Shown in pieces: positions 16,597-24,647 of a stretch of DNA of 64,000 bases. Location: positions 19,002 to 83,001 of the forward strand of contig NZ_JAJSBI010000029.1 in assembly GCF_021261325.1 (NCBI RefSeq), read 5' to 3'. Each line of letters starts with the position of its first letter. Position 1 is the first letter of the stretch. Below the pieces are notes generated by a model. The model did no database searches and was not told where the DNA came from. It was given only the letters and a program-made list of their open reading frames with translations. This DNA comes from Streptomyces guryensis. Lineage in GTDB: Bacteria > Actinomycetota > Actinomycetes > Streptomycetales > Streptomycetaceae. A program made the position numbers and the translations under genes.

Positions 16597-17838
16597 ATGC
16601 GGGGCGGGCAGGCGCTGGGGCGGCAGTTCGGATGGCTGTGGGGGGCGTACGCCGTCAGCGCGGTCGGAACATGGCTCGCCTTCGACGCGTTCTCGCTGAT
16701 CGCGGTGATCGTGCTGCATGCCGGGGCGACCGAGGTGGCGGTGCTGTCGGCGGCCGGGCTCGCGGTGGGGGCGGCGGTGGCGACGCCGCTCGGGCCGTGG
16801 ATGGAGTTCCGTCGCAAGCGGCCCGTGATGATGTGCATGGATCTGGTCCGCTGTGGGATGTTGCTCACCATTCCGGTCGCGTTCGCACTCGGCTCGCTGA
16901 CCTTCGTACAACTTCTGGTTGTGTCGATCGTAGTCGGCGCGGCCGACATCAGCTTCACCGCGGCAAGCGGGGCCTTCGTCAAGTCGCTGCTGCCGCCGGA
17001 GGACCTGCTCGCCGCGAACGCACGGTTCGAGGCGACCCAGTGGACCGCGACCATCCTGGGGCCGCCCCTGGGCGGGGTCGCGATGGGTGTGTTCGGGCCG
17101 GTGATGACCGTAGTGGCCAATGCGGTGAGCTTCCTGCTGTCGGCCGCCGGGATCCGGGCGATCGGCGGGACCGAGACGCATCCCGTACGGTCGGGGCCGG
17201 CGCCGGCCGGCGGTCTGCTCGAAGGATGGCGGTACATCCTGGCCCATCCGACGCTGCGGCCGATGTTCTTCAACACGGTGCTGTACAACGCTCTGATCAT
17301 GGTGTCGCTTCCGCTGCTCGCCGTGCTGATGGTCGGCGATCTCGGCTTCGCGGCGTGGCAGTACGGCCTGGCCTTCTCCGTACCCAGCATCGGCGGCCTG
17401 ATCGGCTCGCGGCTGGCCCGCCGGCTCGTGCCGCGGTTCGGAGAGCGGCGGGTGCTGCTCGTCTCGGGGATGCTTCGGGCGTGTTGGCCGATCGGCCTCG
17501 CCTTCGTCGGGCCCGGCACGGCGGGGCTGGTGCTCGTCATGGCCGTGGAGCTGGGGGTGATCGTGTCCTGTGCCGTCTTCAACCCGGTGTACTCCACCAT
17601 TCGGCTGCGGCAGACGGACTCGGGCCGGGTGGCGCGCACGCTCTCCGCGTGGTCGGTCACGGGCAAGGCGACGGCCGCCGGGATGACCGCCTTGTGGGGC
17701 CTGCTGGCCGGCCTGACCGGCCCCCGCGCGGCGATCGCCGTCGCCGGTGTCCTTGTCCTGGCCACCCCGCTGCTGCTGCCCCGCCGTATCGCGGGCTCCC
17801 CGGAGATGGCGCTGCCGAGCGTCGACGAGGCGGCCTGA
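16597..17838 (+). CDS. MFS transporter (EntS-like)
   Basis: This 413-residue protein has twelve hydrophobic segments and the layout of the EntS/MFS_3 group, with MEFRRKRPVMMCMDLVRCG as the conserved loop between segments 2 and 3. It probably exports a small metabolite. GGGGAGG precedes the ATG. It is divergent from the LysR gene at 15511 and is followed by a fragment of an acyl-CoA ligase. Confidence 0.88.
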   Translation: MRGGQALGRQFGWLWGAYAVSAVGTWLAFDAFSLIAVIVLHAGATEVAVLSAAGLAVGAAVATPLGPWMEFRRKRPVMMCMDLVRCGMLLTIPVAFALGSLTFVQLLVVSIVVGAADISFTAASGAFVKSLLPPEDLLAANARFEATQWTATILGPPLGGVAMGVFGPVMTVVANAVSFLLSAAGIRAIGGTETHPVRSGPAPAGGLLEGWRYILAHPTLRPMFFNTVLYNALIMVSLPLLAVLMVGDLGFAAWQYGLAFSVPSIGGLIGSRLARRLVPRFGERRVLLVSGMLRACWPIGLAFVGPGTAGLVLVMAVELGVIVSCAVFNPVYSTIRLRQTDSGRVARTLSAWSVTGKATAAGMTALWGLLAGLTGPRAAIAVAGVLVLATPLLLPRRIAGSPEMALPSVDEAA

Positions 17839-17844
17839 GAGACA

Positions 17845-17925
17845 GGGGTTCAAGGTGCCCCGATCCATCTGGTTCCGTGAGGAGTCGCCGCTCGACGCCA
17901 CGGGCAAAGTGATGAAGGACCCCTT
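17845..17925 (+). pseudogene. C-terminal remnant of an AMP-forming acyl-CoA ligase
   Basis: The frame reads GFKVPRSIWFREESPLDATG followed by KVMKDPLR, the conserved C-terminal motif of AMP-binding acyl-CoA synthetases including the catalytic-type Lys. Nothing of the N-terminal 450 residues is present. It lies directly after an intact MFS gene and before a CoA-transferase cluster, so it is probably the last piece of a lost ligase of that pathway. Confidence 0.65.
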
Positions 17926-17939
17926 GCGACGAGGACGGA

Positions 17940-17962
17940 CGGGAGCCGCGATCCGGCTCCCG
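17940..17962 (+). terminator. Hairpin upstream of chorismate-mutase-like gene
   Basis: A perfect 9-bp stem CGGGAGCCG / CGGCTCCCG with a 5-nt loop, 20 bp before the GTG start of the next gene and just before its ribosome site. It may be the terminator of the lost upstream gene, or a leader hairpin. Confidence 0.5.
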
Positions 17963-17982
17963 CCGACGAACGGAGACTCCTT

Positions 17983-18279
17983 GTGACGACGAACCACGCG
18001 TCCGGGCTGACGGCGGACCTGTCACTCGACCGGATCGAACGCCTCGACGACGAGATCATCGCGCTCCTCGCACGCCGCCGTGCGATGGCCCAGGAACTCC
18101 CTGCCCCGGCCCGCGCCCGCGCCGCCGATCCGGCCTTCGCGGAGACCGTACGAGGCATAACGGGCCGCTACCGGAGGGAACTGGGCGGCGCGGGCGAACT
18201 CGTCGCCCGCGCGGTCATGGTGCTGTGCGATCCCAGCCGGGAGAACCGACAGCGGGAGAACCGACAGCGGGAGAGCTGA
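17983..18279 (+). CDS. Chorismate mutase type II-like protein
   Basis: This 98-residue protein shows the start of an AroQ-type chorismate mutase helix, LDRIERLDDEIIALLARRRAMAQEL, with the Arg and Asp positions of the family. The rest is shorter and less conserved than a full enzyme. The C-terminus holds two copies of ENRQR, made by a 15-bp tandem DNA repeat. GTG start follows CGGAG. It sits in a decayed acyl-CoA region, so it may be a regulatory or dead mutase-like protein. True activity is not certain. Confidence 0.65.
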   Translation: MTTNHASGLTADLSLDRIERLDDEIIALLARRRAMAQELPAPARARAADPAFAETVRGITGRYRRELGGAGELVARAVMVLCDPSRENRQRENRQRES

Positions 18280-18386
18280 GCGTCATCGCGGTGATTCGCG
18301 GCCCGACGCATTGTCGTGTACAAAGTCTGGTCTTTGTGCGGAGGTGTGCTCCGGCACATCAAGAGAGTGTGGTAGGAGGCACGACG

Positions 18387-19571
18387 GTGCACCAGCTTCC
18401 CCTGTCCGGCATCACGGTGGTCAGCCTGGAGCAGGCTGTGGCGGCTCCGTATGCCACCCGGCAGCTTGCCGATCTCGGGGCCCGGGTGATCAAGGTGGAG
18501 CGGCCCGGCGAGGGAGACTTCGCGCGCCGTTACGACACGACCGTGCACGGCCACTCCAGCTATTTCGTGTGGCTCAACCGTTCCAAGGAGTCCCTCACAC
18601 TGGACCTCAAGCATCCGCGCGGCATGGAGATCCTGCACCAACTCCTCGCCGGTGCCGATGTCTTCGTACAGAATCTCGCGCCCGGCGCCGCCGGCCGGCT
18701 GGGCCTCGGCGTCGATGCGCTCGCCGACCGCTACCCGCGGCTGATCCCCTGCACGATCTCCGGCTACGGGACGGCCGGGCCGTGGGCCGACCGTAAGTCG
18801 TACGATCTGCTGGTGCAGTGCCAGACCGGCCTGGTCTCGCTCACCGGAACGGCCGAGGAGACGGCGCGTGTCGGGATCTCCGTCGCCGACATCGCCGCCG
18901 GGATGTACGCCTACTCGGGCGTCCTCACCGCCCTGTACACCCGCGCCACCACCGGGCGGACGCACCCCGTGGAGGTGTCCCTGTTCGAGGCGCTGGCGGA
19001 GTGGATGGGCCAGCCCGCGAACTACACGCGGTACGGCGGCAGTCAGCCCGCCCGGCTCGGTACGCAGCACGCGACCATCGCACCGTACGGCGCCTTCCCC
19101 ACGGCCGACGGCAGGCAGGTGCTGTTCTCCGTCCAGAACGAGCGCGAGTGGGCCGCCCTGTGCGCGGGCTTCCTCGGACAGCCGGTGTTGACGCATGATC
19201 CGCGTTTCGCGACGGGCTCCGACCGCGTCGCACACCGCGACGAACTCAACGCGATCGTCGCCGAGCGCTGCGCCCGCTCCGACGCCGAGGAGGTCCTGAA
19301 GGACCTGGAGGAGATCGGCATCGCCTGCGCCGGGGTCAACGACGTCGCCGCGTTCCTGGACCACCCGGTGCTGGCCGCCCGCGAGCGCTGGCGCGAGGTG
19401 GCCGTGCCCGGCGCGACGGTGCAGGCGCTGCTCCCACCGGCCGATCTCGCGGGCCTCCCCGCGCGCATGGATCCCGTGCCGGCGGTGGGCGAGCACACGG
19501 AAGCGATCCTCACCGGCCTCGGCCTCGCCGCCGACTACATCGAGGCGCTCCGCACCGACGCCGTCATCTGA
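18387..19571 (+). CDS. Family III CoA-transferase (CaiB/BaiF)
   Basis: This 394-residue protein has the CaiB/BaiF family start LSGITVVSLEQAVAAPYATRQLADLGARVIKVERP and the catalytic Asp at about residue 140 in RKSYDLLVQ. It moves CoA between acids in the cytoplasm. The GTG start follows a consensus AGGAGG at 7 bp. It is followed 26 bp later by an acyl-CoA dehydrogenase pseudogene and preceded by an acyl-CoA ligase scrap, so it is the one intact catalytic gene of a degraded acyl-CoA pathway. Substrate cannot be told. Confidence 0.88.
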   Translation: MHQLPLSGITVVSLEQAVAAPYATRQLADLGARVIKVERPGEGDFARRYDTTVHGHSSYFVWLNRSKESLTLDLKHPRGMEILHQLLAGADVFVQNLAPGAAGRLGLGVDALADRYPRLIPCTISGYGTAGPWADRKSYDLLVQCQTGLVSLTGTAEETARVGISVADIAAGMYAYSGVLTALYTRATTGRTHPVEVSLFEALAEWMGQPANYTRYGGSQPARLGTQHATIAPYGAFPTADGRQVLFSVQNEREWAALCAGFLGQPVLTHDPRFATGSDRVAHRDELNAIVAERCARSDAEEVLKDLEEIGIACAGVNDVAAFLDHPVLAARERWREVAVPGATVQALLPPADLAGLPARMDPVPAVGEHTEAILTGLGLAADYIEALRTDAVI

Positions 19572-19597
19572 CCTCCGGCGATGTGGAGTTGCGCCCC

Positions 19598-20385
19598 ATG
19601 AGCGTCCTGGACATCCTCTCGGACGACGAACGTCTCGTCGTCCGGAACGTGCGCGAGTTCGTCGACAACGACGTCAGGCCCGTCGTCCAGAAGCTGGAGC
19701 ACGCCGACACCTGTCCCGAGAACCTCATCGAGCGGATGAAGGACTCGCCATCTACGGCCTGGCCATCCCGGAGGAGTACGGCGGCAACCCGGTTTCCACA
19801 CCGTGCTTCGTCCTCGTCACCGAGGAACTCGCGCGCGGCTGGATGAGCCTGGCCGGAGCGATGGGCGGACACACCGTCGTCTCCAGACTCCTTCTGCTGT
19901 ACGGCACGGAGGAGCAGAAGCAGCGGTATCTGCCGAGGCTGGCCACCGGGGCGGTGCGTGCCACGACGGCGCTCACCGAGCCGGGCGGCGGCTCGGACCT
20001 GCAGGCGCTGACGACCGTGGCGCGCCGCGAAGGCGGGGAGTACGTCGTCAACGGGGCGAAGACCTGGATCACCAACTCCCGCCGCGCCGGCCTGATCGCG
20101 CTGCTGTGCAAGACCGACCCGGCCGCCGACCCCCGTCATGCGGGCATCTCGGTGCCGCTGGCCGAGCCCGGCCCGGGCCTCGTCGTCTCGCGCGATCTGC
20201 CCAAGCTCGGCTACAAGGGCGTGGAGAGCTGCGAGCTGTCCTTCCAGGACGGCCCGGGAGGTCGACGCCGGGCGCCGGGTCGACATGGAGGCGGGCATGG
20301 CGAAGCTGTTCGCGTCGGAGACGGCCATGGAGATCGCGCTCAACGCCGTGCGGATCCACGGGGGTTACGGCTACTCGACAACTGC
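19598..20385 (+). pseudogene. Acyl-CoA dehydrogenase pseudogene (frameshift and internal deletion)
   Basis: Acyl-CoA dehydrogenase sequence runs in three frames. The first reads MSVLDILSDDERLVVRNV to about 19740; the second reads AIYGLAIPEEYGGNP through TTALTEPGGGSDLQ and the substrate-binding core TWITNS to GVESCELSF near 20255; the third resumes at RVDMEAGMAKLFASETA and reaches IHGGYGYST near 20380. Between the second and third parts about 70 residues are missing. The C-terminus is cut off where GntR-type sequence begins. It would have used the CoA ester made by the upstream CoA-transferase. Confidence 0.8.
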
Positions 20386-20640
20386 CCGAACGGTGCCAGG
20401 CGGTGGACCAGCCCCTCGGCGACGAGGTCCTGGAACGCCCGGCGCACCGATCGCCGAGGCCGGGGCTGAGCATCACCGTCGCCGACGCCACGCCGGAGAC
20501 CGCCAAGCACCTGGGGTGCGAACCGGGGCGCGCCCTGCTGCGCGTCGACCGCGTCCACCGGACGGTCGCCGGACGGCTCGTCGAACTGGCCATCAGCCAC
20601 TTCCTGCCCGAGCCCCACTCGTACCGTGGGCGGCTGCGGC
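20385..20640 (+). pseudogene. GntR-family regulator remnants (UTRA piece, with an inverted HTH piece)
   Basis: The plus strand from about 20465 encodes LSITVADATPETAKHLGCEP and LVELAISHFLPEPHSY, the UTRA ligand domain of a GntR/HutC regulator. Just before it, the minus strand (about 20456 to 20385) encodes VRRAFQDLVAEGLVHRL, which looks like the recognition helix and wing of a GntR HTH. The two parts of one protein type are therefore on opposite strands, which suggests a small inversion after or with the deletion that truncated the dehydrogenase. Confidence 0.5.
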
Positions 20641-20700
20641 GCGGCGGTCAGTGGTGCCGGGGGCGTTCAGGGGCTGCCCGGGGGCACGTTCTGCTGTGCC

Positions 20701-21408
20701 TCACCAGGGCAGCGGGCCGTTGACGTCGAAGAAGCCGCCGGTCGGACCGTCGGGCGCGACCTGCGCCATGCGCACGATGATCTCGGCGGCCTGCCCGACG
20801 GTCTGGGTGCCGGTGTTGCCGTTGAGGTCCGTCCTGGTGAAGCCGGGCTCGACGGAGTTGATCCGCATGTCCGGGAAGGCCTTCGCGAACTGCACGGTGA
20901 GCATGTTGACCGCGGTCTTGGAGGTCGGATAGGCGATGCCCGGATAGAAGTGCGCGGCGTGGTCCGGGTCGGAGAGATGCGTCAGAGAGGCCAGTCCGCT
21001 GCTGACGTTGACCACGACCGGCGCGGCCGAGCGCCGCAGCAGCGGCAGGAAGGCGTGGGTAACGCGGACGACGCCGAAGACGTTCGTCTCGAAGGTGTTG
21101 CGCATCTGGTCGGCGGTCACGGTCTCGGCGGTGGGCACGCTGTTGCCCTCGCCGCGGGTCTCGATCCCGGCGTTGTTGATCAGTACGTCGAGTCCACCGT
21201 CCGCCTCGACGGCCTTCGCCGCGGCCTCCACCGTGGCGTCGTCGGTGACGTCGAGGAGGACGAAGCGTGCGCCCAGCTCTTCGGCGGCCCGGCTTCCGCG
21301 CTCGGGGTCGCGGGCCCCCACGTATACGGTGTGACCTGCGGCGATAAGCTGGCGGGCGGTCTCGTGGCCGATGCCCTTGTTGGCTCCGGTGATCAGTGTT
21401 GTCGTCAT
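20701..21408 (-). CDS. Short-chain dehydrogenase/reductase
   Basis: This 235-residue SDR has the NAD(P) motif TGANKGIG at residues 7-14, NNAG near 85, and the catalytic YxxxK as YPTSK near 155. It is a cytoplasmic oxidoreductase of unknown carbonyl or alcohol substrate. The ATG at 21408 (MTTTLITGANKG) is the natural family start. It is divergent from an XRE-type regulator, a pairing repeated across Streptomyces, and a short inverted repeat lies in the gap. Confidence 0.9.
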   Translation of the reverse strand: MTTTLITGANKGIGHETARQLIAAGHTVYVGARDPERGSRAAEELGARFVLLDVTDDATVEAAAKAVEADGGLDVLINNAGIETRGEGNSVPTAETVTADQMRNTFETNVFGVVRVTHAFLPLLRRSAAPVVVNVSSGLASLTHLSDPDHAAHFYPGIAYPTSKTAVNMLTVQFAKAFPDMRINSVEPGFTRTDLNGNTGTQTVGQAAEIIVRMAQVAPDGPTGGFFDVNGPLPW

Positions 21409-21456
21409 GCGTCCAGACTCCGGCGCGACGGCGCGATCAGCCAGGAGACCCTTCTT

Positions 21457-21477
21457 CCTGGGACTGGCAGTACCAGG
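21457..21477. promoter_or_regulatory. Candidate operator in SDR/XRE divergent promoter
   Basis: Inverted half-sites CCTGG and CCAGG separated by 11 bp (GACTGGCAGTA) lie between the two divergent genes, 33 bp before the XRE start. Weak on its own, but well placed. Confidence 0.35.
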
Positions 21478-21509
21478 CACGGGTGCGGCCCGCGGTGTTC
21501 ACTGGGGGC

Positions 21510-22355
21510 ATGACGGCGACGGAACTCGGACGTGCGCTGCGGCGCTGGCGCGACCGCGTCGCCCCGGAGACGGCGGGGCTGCCCTCCGGCGGCCACCGGC
21601 GCGCGGCCGGTCTGCGGCGCGAGGAGCTGGCCCTGCTGGCCGGGATCTCGGTCGACTACGTCACGCGCCTCGAACAGGGCCGGGCGGCCAACCCGTCCGG
21701 GCAGGTCGTCGAGGCGCTGGCCCGGGCGCTGCGGCTGTCCGGGGACGAGCGGACGTATCTGTACGGTCTGGCGGGGCTGGTGCCACCGGGGCCCGACGTG
21801 GTGCCCGGGTTCATCACGCCCAGTGTCCAGCGGTTGCTGGACCGGCTGGTGGACACGCCCGTCGCGGTCTCCGACGCGGCCATGACGCTGCTGCTGGCCA
21901 ACCCGATGTACGCGGCGCTGATGGGCGACCCGTCCGGCCTGCGCGGGTTCGAACGCAACGGCGTGTGGCGCAACTTTCTCGGCTTTCCGAGCAGGGTGCG
22001 GCACACCCCGGAGGAGTGGCGCGCCTTCCAGGTCGGCATGGTCTCCGAGCTGCGCACGACCGCCGCCCGCTATCCGGCCGACCGTCGACTGCGCAGCCTG
22101 ATCGCTGAGTTGCGCGCGAAGAGCGAGAGGTTCGCGGAGCTGTGGGACGCGGGTGTCGTCGGCCGGCTGGCGGCCTCGCGCAAGACGGTCGAGCATCCGC
22201 AGGTGGGCATGGTCACGCTGGACTGCGACCTGCTCCGGGTGGAGGAGAACGACCTGCACATCCTCGTCTACTCGGCCGAACCGGGCACCGAGGCCGCCGA
22301 GAAACTGGATCTCATCTCCGTGATCGGCACGCAGAGCCTGGTCGACAAGGGCTAG
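21510..22355 (+). CDS. XRE-family regulator with MmyB-like ligand domain
   Basis: This 281-residue protein starts with a helix-turn-helix (GLRREELALLAGISVDYVTRLEQGR, residues about 31-55) and continues with the MmyB-like PAS-type domain (LLLANPMYAALMGD and the region to LDLISVIGTQ). Proteins of this type in Streptomyces commonly sit opposite an SDR gene and control it. The ATG at 21510 follows GGGGG. A hairpin lies past the stop. Confidence 0.9.
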   Translation: MTATELGRALRRWRDRVAPETAGLPSGGHRRAAGLRREELALLAGISVDYVTRLEQGRAANPSGQVVEALARALRLSGDERTYLYGLAGLVPPGPDVVPGFITPSVQRLLDRLVDTPVAVSDAAMTLLLANPMYAALMGDPSGLRGFERNGVWRNFLGFPSRVRHTPEEWRAFQVGMVSELRTTAARYPADRRLRSLIAELRAKSERFAELWDAGVVGRLAASRKTVEHPQVGMVTLDCDLLRVEENDLHILVYSAEPGTEAAEKLDLISVIGTQSLVDKG

Positions 22356-22445
22356 CGGAGCATCTCCTCGGCCAGGGGCTCCCACAGCCACACCGCGGAC
22401 GAGATCTGGGACCCCTGCACGAACGGCCTCACCGGCAGCTCAGAA

Positions 22446-22488
22446 CCTGCGAACCGGCACCGCGGCGCACGCGGGGCAGGTTCGCAGG
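22446..22488. terminator. Bidirectional hairpin between XRE and methyltransferase genes
   Basis: A perfect 10-bp stem CCTGCGAACC / GGTTCGCAGG with a 23-nt GC-rich loop, in the 159-bp gap between convergent genes. It probably ends transcription from both sides. Confidence 0.55.
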
Positions 22489-22514
22489 CTCCGATGCCTA
22501 CTGCTCGCCGCTCC

Positions 22515-23474
22515 TCAACGCGACAGACGTGCCGCGGCACCCTGGGCGCCCGGCGCGAGAGCCCGGCGTATCGCCCGGGTGACGATCGGGGGCAGCAGGT
22601 CCACACCGATGCGGCGGACCCGGGAGCGGGGACGGCGGCGGGCGGAGACCGCAGGAGCGGCGGGCGCGGGAGCAGCGCCCGGCGTCGGGGGCTTGGGCGC
22701 CTCGGCTGCCGTGTAGTACCGGGAGCGAGGGAAGGGCGGCGGCTGCATTCCCTTCTGGGCGCGGGTGCGGACCAGGACGTGCCCCGCGGCCTTCTGGACG
22801 CTCAGGCCGACGTCCGTGCGGTCCCTGAGCATCGCCAGCAGTTCCTCCTGCACCGGCTCCGGATCACCCCAGGTGCCGTACAGCTTCTGGGTGCTGAGAC
22901 AGATCGGGCGCAGTCCGCGGTTGAGCACGGCCTCCCAGGTGGCGACCGAGACGCCGGGGGTGTGCTCGGAGCGGAAGTCGTCGAGGACGACGATGCCGTC
23001 GGGCACCAGGAGGTCGTGGGCCGCGCCGATGTCGTCGCGGACGTGCTCGTACAGGTGTGAGGCGTCGATGTGGACGAGGCGACAGCTGTCCGGGGCCACT
23101 TCCTTCGAGATCACGGAGGTGGGGGCCTCGATCACCCTGGGCAGGGCGTCGTGAAAGGAGAGGTAGTTGCGCTCGAAGGCCTGGCGGGTGAGCGAGGAGT
23201 ACGACTTCGCCGTCTCGGCCTGGTTGGCTCCGTCCGGAGCATCGCCGCCGAAGAGGTCGCAGACCGTGAACTCCTCGCCGTCCTGGCGGTGTTGGCCGAG
23301 CAGGATCGCACTCTTGCCCATGTAGGCGCCGAGTTCCAGCAAGTCGCCCCGGAAGCCGCGCGTCTCCTGCCGCTCGAGGAACCAGGTGAACAGCACCTGA
23401 TCCAACGGCGGGAACCAGCCCGGGACGTCTTTCAGCTCGCCGGGGTTCTTGTCAGTTGCTTGTGCAGTCGCCAT
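22515..23474 (-). CDS. TylF/MycF-type class I SAM-dependent methyltransferase
   Basis: This 319-residue protein resembles the macrocin O-methyltransferase (TylF/MycF) family: WFLERQETRGFRGDLLELGAYMGKSA for the SAM site near residue 35-55, and the metal-site region HLYEHVRDDIGAAHDLLVPD followed by GIVVLDDFRS. Such enzymes are Mg-dependent O-methyltransferases for sugars or other small molecules. The C-terminal 60 residues are Ala/Pro/Arg-rich and outside the family core. No glycosyltransferase or polyketide gene is nearby, so it is an orphan. It lies 75 bp from a membrane PLD-like gene on the same strand. Confidence 0.82.
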   Translation of the reverse strand: MATAQATDKNPGELKDVPGWFPPLDQVLFTWFLERQETRGFRGDLLELGAYMGKSAILLGQHRQDGEEFTVCDLFGGDAPDGANQAETAKSYSSLTRQAFERNYLSFHDALPRVIEAPTSVISKEVAPDSCRLVHIDASHLYEHVRDDIGAAHDLLVPDGIVVLDDFRSEHTPGVSVATWEAVLNRGLRPICLSTQKLYGTWGDPEPVQEELLAMLRDRTDVGLSVQKAAGHVLVRTRAQKGMQPPPFPRSRYYTAAEAPKPPTPGAAPAPAAPAVSARRRPRSRVRRIGVDLLPPIVTRAIRRALAPGAQGAAARLSR

Positions 23475-23549
23475 GAAGGGAACCTACTCACTGGAGACCG
23501 AACAAATTGTCGTCCGACTGAACGTCCAGTGAACAGCTCGGCACAGCCC

Positions 23550-24347
23550 TCAACGGGCGCCGGGAAAGCCGTCCCCGGCGCCGGCCGGGCGGCCCGATTC
23601 CCACACGCGCTCGAACTCTGCCTGGAAGTGCTCGTACCAGTGGCCGTCGCGCCCCGGCTTCACGGTGAAGACGGCGTCGCCGCTGGCGGAACTGTGGGAG
23701 TAGACGTCGACGTAGATGATCCCGTTCGAACGCCCGGGATCCAGGAGCATCAGCCCGTGGGCGGGCACGAAGGGCAGGAACCTGACCTCGACCCTGCCGT
23801 CCGCTCCCGGTCTCTCCACGAGTTCCTTCAGGAGGTCGATCGAGGGGCGCAACCGGTTCTCGTAGACCTCGGGCCGGTTGGCGATGGTGCTGCGCCGGGC
23901 GGCCTCCGCGGGTGCCGTCGACGTGGGGTCGATGAGTGCGACCTTGACGACTGCTCCGGCGAGGGCCCGCTGCTCCAGTAGGTCGACGAGGTTGCGCAGG
24001 GTTCTGGCGAGGGTGATGCCGACGATGCCGATGTCCCGTGCGGCGCGGACCTGCTCGACGGCCTCGGGTTTGTCGCTGCTGAAGAAGTCCACCGCGGAGA
24101 CCTCCCCCGAGCGGCCCGCCCGGACCTCCGCGGCGAGGTCGGCGATCTGGCGCCGGCTGCCCAGCAGGCTCCCGGCCAGCAGCGCGAGTGTCGCCAGGGT
24201 GGCGGCGGTGAGGACCTTGCCGCCGGCCACGTCGAACACGCCGAGTACGGCGAGGGTCAGGGAGAGCAGCGCAGTGACGTAGAGCTCCAGGTTCTCTCCC
24301 GCGGAGAGATCGTCACGCAGTCGCCGTAGGAAACGCATGCCGATCAT
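23550..24347 (-). CDS. Membrane-anchored protein with PLD-like sensor domain
   Basis: This 265-residue protein has two N-terminal hydrophobic segments (LELYVTALLSLTLAVLGVF and LTAATLATLALLAGSLLG, residues about 20-62), then a cytoplasmic domain with alternating strands. The part FSSDKPEAVEQVRAARDIGI, TLRNLVDLLEQRAL, VKVALIDP looks like the PLD-like fold (DUF5919-type) without an HKD motif, so catalysis by the usual route is unlikely. The pattern suggests a membrane-tethered sensor or nucleotide/lipid-binding protein. It is upstream of the TylF-like gene and may be cotranscribed. I do not know its role. Confidence 0.65.
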   Translation of the reverse strand: MIGMRFLRRLRDDLSAGENLELYVTALLSLTLAVLGVFDVAGGKVLTAATLATLALLAGSLLGSRRQIADLAAEVRAGRSGEVSAVDFFSSDKPEAVEQVRAARDIGIVGITLARTLRNLVDLLEQRALAGAVVKVALIDPTSTAPAEAARRSTIANRPEVYENRLRPSIDLLKELVERPGADGRVEVRFLPFVPAHGLMLLDPGRSNGIIYVDVYSHSSASGDAVFTVKPGRDGHWYEHFQAEFERVWESGRPAGAGDGFPGAR

Positions 24348-24419
24348 CGTCGGGATACCGGCATGTATCCGTCAACGCCACGAGAGGGACTGCCAGTGGA
24401 CTCCGGCACCATCTCAGTG

Positions 24420-24640
24420 CGTTGGTCACGCCTCGTTCGATCTGGTCGCTGCCGCAGAAGACGGCGTCCGCGCCGGGGGCCGTGCGCAGAACGGCGTCGC
24501 GCGGACGACGGCGCGGGCCGGCGCCGAGGTCGTCGTACGGATGCCGGACTGGTGTCCGAACTTTCCCTGTGGGTGGGCGAGTTGGAGCGCCCCGTCCACC
24601 GGGGCCGGGCTCGCCGAGGACCTCGTCGAGCCGACCGGCG
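24420..24640 (-). pseudogene. Fragment of a LacI-type sensor domain
   Basis: The minus strand reads LRTAPGADAVFCGSDQIERGV followed by TNALR, the hallmark segment of LacI-family ligand domains. Upstream sequence in neighbouring frames is partly alike, but no HTH or C-terminus is present. It is read as a short relic of a LacI regulator in the gap before the DJ-1 gene. Confidence 0.45.
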
Positions 24641-24647
24641 GTCATGG

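Noticed and set aside
22515..23474. TylF-like gene as a sign of a macrolide or glycoside cluster
   Set aside because: No polyketide synthase, glycosyltransferase or deoxysugar genes occur within the window.
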